In this document: positions 1 to 5,585 of the stretch, one piece after another
How the letters are laid out: every line of letters begins with the position of its first letter
Position numbering within the stretch: the stretch's first letter is position 1
Assembly (NCBI GenBank): GCA_013140935.1
Contig: JABFSD010000622.1
Coordinates: 1-8,710 of the forward strand
Length of the DNA stretch: 8,710 nucleotides
Source of the DNA: Acidobacteriota bacterium
Lineage (GTDB): Bacteria > Acidobacteriota > Blastocatellia > RBC074
Direction of reading: 5' to 3'
The notes under the pieces: generated by a model
Database searches by the model: none
What the model was told of the DNA's origin: nothing
The model's input: only the letters and a program-made list of their open reading frames with translations
Translations under genes and position numbers: made by a program

Positions 1-2
1 GC

Positions 3-356
3 CTCACTCAATTTGCTGAATGCACGCGGCGACCTTGGCAAATCACGTTGAACGATGCGGCAATTGACCGGCTGACTGTGGGGCAGGTTCCCAACCTGCC
101 CCACAGTCAGCGCGCAGGTTGTGGGGCAGGTTGGGAACCTGCCCCACAACCTGCTGGTGAATGGTTCACCCGCGAACCATTCACCGAGGTCATCATCGCG
201 CACGAACTCTTTCACCTGCTGACGCCTGCGCCTTCCGTGTGGGCCAAACACACTGAAACCGAAAACGCCGCGCACGCTTTTGCGCAAAGCTGGACCGGCC
301 TGCCCTTTCATCCCACCCGATACGAAGAAATCTTATGGGCTACTTTCTCGGCATAG
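3..356 (+). CDS. C-terminal part of a HExxH zinc-metallopeptidase-like protein (5' partial)
   Basis: The frame is open from the left edge of the window to a TAG at 354-356, so the start lies outside; the TTG at 48 is only an internal codon. The readable C-terminus contains VIIAHELFHLL, a HExxH zinc-binding motif in which two His bind zinc and Glu is the catalytic base. About 22 residues later comes TETENAAHAFAQ, where the Glu before AAHAFA is a plausible third zinc ligand, as in gluzincin-like proteins; the pattern GLPFHPTRYEE follows. The substrate cannot be told. Codons from about 71 to 154 consist of two palindromic repeats, adding about 28 residues (Gly/Pro/Gln-rich) a short way before the zinc motif without breaking the frame. 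The stop overlaps the start of the following kinase gene by 22 bp, which suggests co-transcription. The HExxH motif is seen directly; the peptidase activity is inferred. The protein could be inactive if the insertion disturbs folding. Confidence 0.6.
   Translation, partial: LTQFAECTRRPWQITLNDAAIDRLTVGQVPNLPHSQRAGCGAGWEPAPQPAGEWFTREPFTEVIIAHELFHLLTPAPSVWAKHTETENAAHAFAQSWTGLPFHPTRYEEILWATFSA
71..111. repeat. Perfect palindromic repeat, copy 1 (inside CDS)
   Basis: A perfect 19-bp stem (71-89 with 93-111) closes on a CCC loop. The core arm is TGTGGGGCAGGTT and its complement. The element lies wholly inside the metallopeptidase reading frame and is translated. It shares its core with the palindrome at 114-154 in opposite orientation: the loop is CCC here and GGG there. 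The structure resembles REP/MITE-type elements, but no transposase is nearby. Confidence 0.9.
114..154. repeat. Perfect palindromic repeat, copy 2 (inverted relative to copy 1)
   Basis: A second perfect 19-bp stem (114-132 with 136-154) closes on a GGG loop, two bases after copy 1. Its 29-bp core at 121-149 is the exact reverse complement of copy 1's core at 79-107. The outer arm bases differ between the copies (GCTGAC in copy 1, GCAGGT in copy 2), so the copies are related by the core alone. Together the two elements span about 84 bp, a multiple of three, so the host reading frame stays open. Confidence 0.9.
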
Positions 357-1318
357 ACGGCGGGCAAAGCCATACGACGGCGCTGATCGCCAATGCACGC
401 GGCAACATTCTCGGCATCGGCCACGCGGGCGAATCGAACCATACGCGCGCACCCGGCGGACGCGAACGACTGACCAAAGCCATCAATCAATCTCTCAGCG
501 AAGCTTTAGCACAAGCGGGGCAACAAGCGGGCTTGCTGAAAAAACAATCTGTCGCTCAATTCAAATTCACGAGCGCCTATCTCTCGATGACCGGCGAGCC
601 GGAAGACAAGCGCGCAATCGTGAAAGAGCTTTTATGCGCTGATGTATTGACGGTCGAACACGATACGCGCGGCGCGTTGGCGGGGGCGTTTGCCGGTGGC
701 GCAGGCGTGATTGTGATGGCGGGTACGGGTTCGGTGGCGTGCGGCGAAACCGCCGATCAACGCTTCGTGCGTGTAGGCGGACGAGGTTATTTGTTCGCTG
801 ATGAAGGCAGCGCCTTCGCCATCGCTCGCCAAGCCGTCACCTTGGCGATGCGCCATGCCGAACGGATAAAAGGGCAGGATGCGTTGCAAGCCGCCTTGCT
901 CAAGCATTTCAAACGGACATCTATTGAGCAGATTATCGAAGACGTATACGCCAACGAGATTTCCCGCGAACGACTGGCGAGCTTTGCCGCCAAAGTCGCA
1001 GCACTGGCGGAACGCAAAGAGCCTACGGCACAAGCCATCATTGACAGGGCGGCGGCAGATTTGGCGGAACTCGCGGAAGCCACCGCTAAACGGCTCGCGT
1101 TAGACGAACCATTCAACGTTTCTTACAGCGGCGGCGTATTCAAAAGCCGCCGTTTGCTTGCGGGCTTTACGGCCAACCTCGCGCAACGCCTGCCACAAGC
1201 CACTATCGTAGCGCCGCGCTTCGGCCCTGATCTCGGTGCGTTGCTGCTGGCTTACCGACAAACGGGCAAACGCCTCACGCCCAAACTGCTCGACGCGCTT
1301 GCTAAAATGTCTTCGTGA
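335..1318 (+). CDS. BadF/BadG/BcrA/BcrD-type ATPase, probable N-acetylglucosamine kinase
   Basis: This 327-residue protein has the ASKHA sugar-kinase fold of the BadF/BadG family. The phosphate-1 motif is FLGIDGGQSHT at residues 4-14, with Asp8 expected to coordinate Mg-ATP. The phosphate-2 motif is MAGTGSVACG at 128-137, followed by GGRGYLFADEGSAF, and the adenosine motif is SGGVF at 265-269. Asp110 in VEHDTRGALAGA sits where the family carries the catalytic base or sugar-contacting residue. Length and motif order fit the single-domain GlcNAc kinase-like members (COG2971 type), which phosphorylate GlcNAc released from wall or chitin turnover at C6. The benzoyl-CoA reductase activators of the same family are less likely because no partner subunits or Fe-S cysteines are present. 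The ATG at 335 places the first motif at the expected distance. It lies inside the upstream gene, whose stop is 22 bp further on, so translation is probably coupled. Family assignment is firm; the exact substrate is inferred. Confidence 0.85.
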   Translation: MGYFLGIDGGQSHTTALIANARGNILGIGHAGESNHTRAPGGRERLTKAINQSLSEALAQAGQQAGLLKKQSVAQFKFTSAYLSMTGEPEDKRAIVKELLCADVLTVEHDTRGALAGAFAGGAGVIVMAGTGSVACGETADQRFVRVGGRGYLFADEGSAFAIARQAVTLAMRHAERIKGQDALQAALLKHFKRTSIEQIIEDVYANEISRERLASFAAKVAALAERKEPTAQAIIDRAAADLAELAEATAKRLALDEPFNVSYSGGVFKSRRLLAGFTANLAQRLPQATIVAPRFGPDLGALLLAYRQTGKRLTPKLLDALAKMSS

Positions 1319-1355
1319 TCATTCGTGGAAATGGGTGGCGGAAAACGGATGGCCT

Positions 1356-1440
<85 letters not shown>

Positions 1441-1446
1441 GCAGTC

Positions 1447-1476
1447 ATATTAGCCACAGGCGAAACGGCGCGTCAA
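1447..1476 (-). promoter_or_regulatory. Sigma70-like promoter for the candidate small RNA
   Basis: On the minus strand TTGACG (1471-1476) is followed, after 18 bp, by TAATAT (1447-1452). The -35 matches TTGACA at five of six positions and the -10 matches TATAAT at four of six. The pair is enclosed by an 8-bp inverted repeat (AGATTGCA at 1436-1443, TGCAATCT at 1479-1486), which could be an operator. It points away from the aminotransferase stop codon, so it would not serve either flanking protein gene. Confidence 0.4.
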
Positions 1477-1537
1477 GATGCAATCTCGTTTGAATAAAAC
1501 ATATTCCATCGGCCTTGCGGCGCTCATGCTTCAGAGA

Positions 1538-2734
1538 TCACTTTAACTTTTGTAGCTTCTCGGCAGCGGCCTGCAAAGTTTCTGCGCGCTTGCAATAAGT
1601 GAATCTGACTTGTTGCTTCCCGCCATCAGACTGACGATAGAAACTGCTGCCCGGTACGACCGCAACGCCGACCTCGCTGATGAGGTGTTTGGTGAACGCT
1701 ACGTCGTCAGCGAAGCCGAAGCCGGATATGTCGGTCATAATGTAATAAGCCCCGTCCGGCTTATAGCATTTGAATCCGGCCTCGTTCAGCACGCCCAATA
1801 GAAAGTCGCGCTTCTTCAAATAGGTTTGTTGCAACGAGTCGTAATAGCTTTGCGGCAGGCTTAAAGCGAAAGCGCCGGCGTCCTGCAACGGAGCGGCGGC
1901 CCCTACGGTCAGGAAGTCGTGAACCTTGCGAATCGCATCGGTCAGCACGGGCGGCGCAATCGCATAACCTACGCGCCAGCCCGTGACGGAATAAGTTTTG
2001 GAAAGACTGTTGATGCTCACCGTGCGTTCGCGCATGCCGTCCAGCGTAGCCAGTGAAATATGCCGCACGTCGCGCGCCGTGTCGGGATACCAGATGTGTT
2101 CGTAAATTTCGTCGGTGAAAGCCAGCACGTCGAACTCGATGCACAAGTCAGCGATGAGTTGCAGTTCGGCGCGCGTGAAAACCTTGCCCGTCGGATTGTG
2201 CGGATTGGTGAGGATGATCGCGCGCGTCTTGTCATTAAACGCGGCGCGCAATTCGTCAGGATCGAAGGTCCAGAAATTTCCGTTGCCGTCTTCGGCGTGC
2301 CCCTCTGCAAGTAAAGACACGTAGCGAATCGTAGCTTCGGTCAAAATCGCGTCCGGGCCGTAATTTTCGTAGTAAGGCTCAAAGACGATGACCTCTTCGC
2401 CCGGATTCACCAGCGCCAACATCGTGGCGATCATCGCTTCGGTTGAACCGCAAGTGACGACGACTTCGCGGTCAGGGTCAACGTCGAAACCAAGATGCCA
2501 TTTCGTCTTGGCGGCAATCGCATCGCGGAAGCGTTTGGCCCCCCACGTCACGGCGTATTGATTAATGTCGGCATTGATTGCGTCGCATGCCGCCTGTTTG
2601 ATTTCAGCGGGTGCGGGGAAATCCGGGAAACCTTGCGAAAGATTCACCGCATTGTGCAACAAAGCCTGCCGCGTCATTTCACGGATGACCGACTCGGTGA
2701 ATTGCGCGACTTTGTGGGAAATGGAATGGAGCAT
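1538..2734 (-). CDS. PLP-dependent class I/II aminotransferase
   Basis: This complete 398-residue fold-type I aminotransferase moves an amino group between an amino acid and a 2-oxo acid in the cytosol. The N-terminal block NLSQGFPDFP (31-40) is typical of the kynurenine/glutamine/methionine transaminase branch (YbdL-like). Other PLP-site elements are CGSTEA (95-100), NPHNPTG (177-183, Asn180 to the PLP ring), TDEIY (207-211, Asp208 to the pyridine nitrogen and Tyr211 to the PLP oxygen), SLSKTYSVTGWRVGY (243-257, Lys246 forming the Schiff base) and Arg377 in VRFTYCK, the expected substrate carboxylate clamp. No key residue is missing. The start at 2734 gives the usual family N-terminus (ISHKVAQFTESVIREM), though no clear Shine-Dalgarno precedes it. 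It lies only 30 bp after the unknown protein gene upstream, so the two probably form an operon. The substrate (Met, Gln, aromatic or kynurenine) cannot be fixed from sequence alone. Confidence 0.92.
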   Translation of the reverse strand: MLHSISHKVAQFTESVIREMTRQALLHNAVNLSQGFPDFPAPAEIKQAACDAINADINQYAVTWGAKRFRDAIAAKTKWHLGFDVDPDREVVVTCGSTEAMIATMLALVNPGEEVIVFEPYYENYGPDAILTEATIRYVSLLAEGHAEDGNGNFWTFDPDELRAAFNDKTRAIILTNPHNPTGKVFTRAELQLIADLCIEFDVLAFTDEIYEHIWYPDTARDVRHISLATLDGMRERTVSINSLSKTYSVTGWRVGYAIAPPVLTDAIRKVHDFLTVGAAAPLQDAGAFALSLPQSYYDSLQQTYLKKRDFLLGVLNEAGFKCYKPDGAYYIMTDISGFGFADDVAFTKHLISEVGVAVVPGSSFYRQSDGGKQQVRFTYCKRAETLQAAAEKLQKLK

Positions 2735-2764
2735 GAAACCAATAGGCCGAGTATCAGCAGCGAA

Positions 2765-3133
2765 TCAATGATCTTTCTCGATGCGCAACGATTGCACCGG
2801 CGAAGTCACGATGCGTTTGCCGTCAAAACAGATTTCGATGCGCAAGCCCACGCCCAGCCAGCCCATCTTGAGCATGCAGCCGCCAAACGTAGAGCCGTTG
2901 ACCGTCGCTTCCATCGGCGTTTCGAAATAGCGTCCGCCTTGAATCAGGGCTTTGCCGTTCTCAGGGTCGAGAATGAAGATGTAGTAATCGTTGTTCGCCG
3001 TCTGAGCGCACACCGTATCGAATTGCGTGAGCGTGCGAATGGATACGCCGTCAAAGGCCGAGCTGATTTCGGTAAAGCCGTCCAGCGAGCAGTGGCGCGG
3101 AATATTGTGCAACCGGGTCGTTTCTTTGTTCAT
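2765..3133 (-). CDS. Conserved hypothetical protein of 122 residues
   Basis: This complete small protein has no domain I can name with certainty. It has no signal peptide and no membrane segment and looks like a compact, beta-rich cytosolic domain. The distinctive segments are LHNIPRHCSLDGFTEI near the N-terminus, NNDYYIFILDPENGKALIQGGRYF in the middle, and ATVNGSTFGGCMLKMGW towards the C-terminus, followed by an alternating hydrophobic end. I have the impression that similar short proteins occur as hypotheticals in Acidobacteriota, but I cannot search for this. The ATG at 3131-3133 is preceded on the minus strand by GAAGAGA at a suitable distance for a ribosome binding site. The aminotransferase gene starts 30 bp after its stop, so it is probably the first gene of a two-gene operon. 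The long plus-strand ORF that overlaps it is an antisense shadow. Confidence 0.75.
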   Translation of the reverse strand: MNKETTRLHNIPRHCSLDGFTEISSAFDGVSIRTLTQFDTVCAQTANNDYYIFILDPENGKALIQGGRYFETPMEATVNGSTFGGCMLKMGWLGVGLRIEICFDGKRIVTSPVQSLRIEKDH

Positions 3134-3298
3134 GAGCGTCTCTTCAGCCTGCGCTTCGTGGGCGCGTTGATGGTTCTAAATCACTTCGGCAAACAGGGGA
3201 AACGATCTTTTGTTCTGCCTTCAGAACGGGGACTATGTATGTGTGGCGTCAGTATCCATACGCCCCCTGACAGGGTCAAGCTGAGTATCCGAGAAGAG

Positions 3299-3376
3299 TC
3301 GCCCACGAAGCCTCACGAAGAAAAACACGAAGGTTGACAGGTGCTTCGTGTCTTCTTCGTGTGTTTTCGTGGGCGA
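3299..3376. repeat. Imperfect CACGAAG-type hairpin repeat
   Basis: Arms at 3299-3332 and 3344-3376 form an imperfect inverted repeat of about 33 bp with an 11-nt loop. Each arm begins with TCGCCCACGAA on its own outer strand and carries repeated CACGAAG units (CACGAAGA, ACACGAAG). The structure would lie upstream of the patatin promoter. It resembles dispersed intergenic palindromes rather than an operator. It also contains the GTG at 3341, which argues against that codon being a real start. Confidence 0.75.
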
Positions 3377-3387
3377 ATGATATTTGC

Positions 3388-3415
3388 TTGCGGCTTGGTT
3401 GTTGCCGATTACAAT
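3388..3415 (+). promoter_or_regulatory. Likely promoter of the patatin-like gene
   Basis: TACAAT at 3410-3415 matches the -10 consensus at five of six positions, with a weak -35 (TTGCGG, 3388-3393) at 16-bp spacing. It would start transcription near 3422, giving a leader of about 24 nt that contains GAGAGGA (3429-3435), a good Shine-Dalgarno, about 10 bases before the ATG at 3446. Confidence 0.4.
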
Positions 3416-3445
3416 GACGCGCAACATCGAGAGGACTTACACGCT

Positions 3446-4321
3446 ATGGTCAAATCGTTACGAACTCGCATCCGCATCGGCCTCGCGCTCGGCGGCGGCA
3501 TGGCGCGCGGCTGCGCTCACGTCGGCGTCCTGCGCGAACTCGAACGCCACGACATCCCCATTGATCTTGTCGCCGGAACCAGCGTCGGTTCGCTCATCGG
3601 TGGCGCTTATGCCGCCGGACTCTCGCCCGATCAAATCGAACAAATCGCCTTGAACATTCGCTGGAGTGATCTCGGACGCTTCGCCGTCTCGAAGCTCGGC
3701 TTTTATAACAGCGAACGCACCGAAGAATTCATTCGCGCGAAGTTCCCCGTCTCGACTTTCGACAAATGCCGCTTGCCGTTTGGCGCAGTCGCCACCGACA
3801 TTCAATCGGGCAAGCCCGTCGTCTTCACCGAAGGCGAATTGCCGCTCGCCATTCGCGCAAGTTGCGCCTTGCCGGTGTATTACACGCCCGTGCTGGTCAA
3901 CGGCAGAATGATGGTAGACGGCGGACTCGTCGGACACATTCCGGCTTCGGTCGCGCGCACGATGGGCGCTGATTTCGTCATTGCCGTAGACGTGAATTCA
4001 CAGCACGAACCAATTCTGCCGCCGACGAACATCCTCGCCATCATGGCGCAATCCATGGCCGTGATGGGGCGCAGCTCCGTCAATTATCTGACCAAAGACG
4101 CCGACCTCGTGATTCGCCCTGAGATCAAACACGTCCGCCCGGACGACCTCACCAAAGCCGCCGAAATGATTGCTGCGGGCGAAGCCGCCGCCCGTCAGAT
4201 GATGCCGCGTTTGAAAGAATTGCTGCTGCCGAAAAAGAAAGAAGGCTGGTTGAGTAAGCTGTTCACGAAACCTGCGCCAGTGAAAGAAGCTGTAAAAGGC
4301 TTAGGAATGGGACAGGATTAA
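3446..4321 (+). CDS. Patatin-like phospholipase (RssA/NTE type)
   Basis: This 291-residue protein of the patatin-like phospholipase family is a Ser-Asp dyad lipid acyl hydrolase. The oxyanion-hole motif GGGMARG is at 16-22, right after the first strand IGLAL. The nucleophile elbow GTSVG (44-48) has Ser46, and the second catalytic residue is Asp158 in VDGG (157-160). Length and N-terminal position of the domain fit the single-domain bacterial RssA/NTE-like members. There is no signal peptide or membrane segment, so it is probably cytosolic or membrane-associated. The C-terminal tail is Lys-rich (LLLPKKKEGWLSKLF). The start at ATG 3446 is chosen over the upstream GTG at 3341 because it has a strong ribosome site (GAGAGGA at 3429-3435) and gives the normal family N-terminus, whereas the extension would be translated from a hairpin repeat. 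The last six residues and the stop are encoded by one arm of the 47-bp inverted repeat. The lipid substrate is unknown. Confidence 0.9.
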   Translation: MVKSLRTRIRIGLALGGGMARGCAHVGVLRELERHDIPIDLVAGTSVGSLIGGAYAAGLSPDQIEQIALNIRWSDLGRFAVSKLGFYNSERTEEFIRAKFPVSTFDKCRLPFGAVATDIQSGKPVVFTEGELPLAIRASCALPVYYTPVLVNGRMMVDGGLVGHIPASVARTMGADFVIAVDVNSQHEPILPPTNILAIMAQSMAVMGRSSVNYLTKDADLVIRPEIKHVRPDDLTKAAEMIAAGEAAARQMMPRLKELLLPKKKEGWLSKLFTKPAPVKEAVKGLGMGQD

Positions 4322-4427
4322 CGGGATTTTCAGGATTTACAGGATGGAGATAACGTTGCAATGTCTATGTCTTCAGAAGAATCCTGTAAATCCTGAAAAT
4401 CCCGTTAATCCTGTCCCATTCCTAAGC
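4299..4427. repeat. Perfect 47-bp inverted repeat spanning two convergent gene ends
   Basis: Arms at 4299-4345 and 4381-4427 are exact reverse complements with a 35-nt spacer. The left arm holds the last six codons and stop of the patatin gene; the right arm holds the stop and last codon of the potassium-channel gene. Within the arm a 9-nt unit repeats four times (GACAGGATT, AACGGGATT, TTCAGGATT, TACAGGATG at 4311-4346), so the element looks as if it grew from a short tandem repeat. Transcripts from either side would fold into the same very stable hairpin, so it may act as a bidirectional 3' end or RNA stabiliser. No U-run follows, so it is not a classical intrinsic terminator. Confidence 0.92.
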
Positions 4428-5420
4428 GCCCGCAATCTTCGCCAACTGGCTCATCCCCGCGTGCGTGCCAATCGCAATCAAAAGATCACCTGCCTTTAAC
4501 TGATATTCGCCGTCGGGGTTGAAGACCATCGCGCCTTCCTGCGGCGTAATCGAAACGATAATCGCATTGTGTTCTGAACGAATGCTGGAATCTTTGAGCT
4601 TCACGCCGTCAAGTCGTGAACCCGCTGAGATAAGAATCTGCTCGAAACTCAAATCAAGCGATTCGGTCATCGTGGTGAGTTCGATGAAATCGGCGACGGC
4701 GGGCGAGAGCGCGGCCTGCGCCATGCGATGGCTGGCGATGATCGTAGGCGAAATTACGCGATTGGCTCCGGCGCGCACTAGTTGTTTTTCGGCATAGAGG
4801 TCAGTTGCGCGCGAGACAATGTAAAGGTTTGGGTTCATCCCGCGCGCCGTCAGCGAGATGTATACATTCTCAGGGTCGCTCGACGCTGCCGTAATCAACG
4901 CCAGCGCGTGTTCGACGCGCGCGCCTTGCAACACGGTTTCATCCGTCGCGTCGCCAATCAACACCAGATGGCCTTGCGTCAATAACTTTTCGGCGACGTC
5001 TTCGTCGCGTTCGATGACGACGAAATCTACGGCTTTGCGTTTCATTTCTTCGATGATGCGCATGCCGACCTTGCCCGCGCCGCACAGGATATAATGTTGT
5101 TTTAACTGGTCAATGCTCTTAAACACTTTGCGCCTCCCAAAGCGGTTGGCAAATTCGCTCTCGATCAGCGATTGCGTCAACGTCGAAATCACGAACCCGA
5201 ATACGGCTACGCCGAACACGATCAGCACCAGCGTAAACGCGCGCCCCGCAGTCGTCAGCGGATGCACTTCGCCATAACCGATGGTCGCCAACGTGATGAC
5301 GGTCATATACAACCCATCAAACCACGACCAGCCTTCCAGCAAGCGATAGCCCACCGTACCGCCTACGATCAACGCAGCGAGCGCGGCCAGCAAGAGGTAT
5401 ATGCGAATGCGTATGGGCAT
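4422..5420 (-). CDS. Two-TM potassium channel with RCK (TrkA-N/TrkA-C) domains
   Basis: This complete 332-residue channel subunit resembles MthK and other ligand-gated bacterial K+ channels. TM1 spans about residues 7-27. The pore helix and selectivity filter read TLATIGYGE (filter TIGYG at 46-50, a common variant of TVGYG, with Glu instead of Asp after it). TM2 is about 60-85. The cytosolic RCK N-domain begins at HYILCGAGKVGMR with the Rossmann GxGxxG at 114-119; Glu137 at the end of the second strand suggests NAD(H) rather than NADP(H) binding, and IGDAT at 155-159 is typical. A TrkA-C-like domain occupies about 255-330. Four subunits should form the pore, gated by nucleotide or ions bound to the RCK ring. 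The ATG at 5418-5420 lacks a Shine-Dalgarno and is preceded by a pyrimidine-rich leader. The stop falls in the 47-bp inverted repeat shared with the convergent patatin gene. Confidence 0.93.
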   Translation of the reverse strand: MPIRIRIYLLLAALAALIVGGTVGYRLLEGWSWFDGLYMTVITLATIGYGEVHPLTTAGRAFTLVLIVFGVAVFGFVISTLTQSLIESEFANRFGRRKVFKSIDQLKQHYILCGAGKVGMRIIEEMKRKAVDFVVIERDEDVAEKLLTQGHLVLIGDATDETVLQGARVEHALALITAASSDPENVYISLTARGMNPNLYIVSRATDLYAEKQLVRAGANRVISPTIIASHRMAQAALSPAVADFIELTTMTESLDLSFEQILISAGSRLDGVKLKDSSIRSEHNAIIVSITPQEGAMVFNPDGEYQLKAGDLLIAIGTHAGMSQLAKIAGA

Positions 5421-5585
5421 CTGTTTTTAGACGGAGAGAAAGAGAGAAGAAAGACGGAGAGATGAAGCCACCGGGCGACCAGACGAGTTGTCGCATGGTG
5501 CGGTTCGTTTTCTCTCAAGCGCATCATTTCTTTTTGCGGCATAGCCGCGAAGATGACTCGATGACTTCAAACCATTGTAATCTGC
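5421..5585. other. Intergenic region with a pyrimidine-rich leader
   Basis: These 165 bp lie between the macroglobulin stop and the channel start, both genes on the minus strand. Directly before the channel ATG, the minus strand is almost purely pyrimidine over about 35 bases. On the plus strand the same stretch shows AGACGGAGAGA repeated at 5429-5439 and 5452-5462. Further up is a small hairpin GCGGC ATA GCCGC (5536-5548) without a U-run. TACAAT on the minus strand (5573-5578) could be a -10 box for the channel gene, but its -35 is poor. No convincing intrinsic terminator was seen. Confidence 0.5.

Larger units (their letters stand above)
3134..3445. other. Divergent intergenic region
   Basis: These 312 bp separate the minus-strand hypothetical gene from the plus-strand patatin gene, so promoters for both should lie here. 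Visible features are a small perfect hairpin (3212-3217/3222-3227, GTTCTG CCTT CAGAAC), a repeated AGTATCC (3251-3257 and 3284-3290) around the palindromic CCCTGACAGGG (3265-3275), a long imperfect hairpin (3299-3376) and a likely promoter for the patatin gene. No convincing promoter for the minus-strand gene was found. No credible coding sequence is present. Confidence 0.6.

Noticed and set aside
71..154. CRISPR-like repeats
   Set aside because: Only two copies, inverted to each other, with a 2-bp spacer and inside a coding frame; there is no repeat-spacer pattern and no cas gene.
2495..3337. 280-codon plus-strand open frame
   Set aside because: It lies antisense to the start of the aminotransferase and all of the 122-residue gene, has Arg/His-rich shadow composition and no recognisable motif.
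3334..3362. Perfect -35 TTGACA at 3334-3339 as the patatin promoter
   Set aside because: No -10-like hexamer at the right spacing (TCGTGT there), and it sits in the loop of the hairpin repeat.
3341..3445. GTG start at 3341 extending the patatin-like protein by 35 residues
   Set aside because: The extension is translated from the hairpin repeat and the promoter region; the ATG at 3446 has a good ribosome site and gives the family N-terminus.
5536..5548. Hairpin GCGGC-ATA-GCCGC as terminator of the macroglobulin gene
   Set aside because: The stem is only about 5-6 bp and on the minus strand is followed by A residues instead of U.
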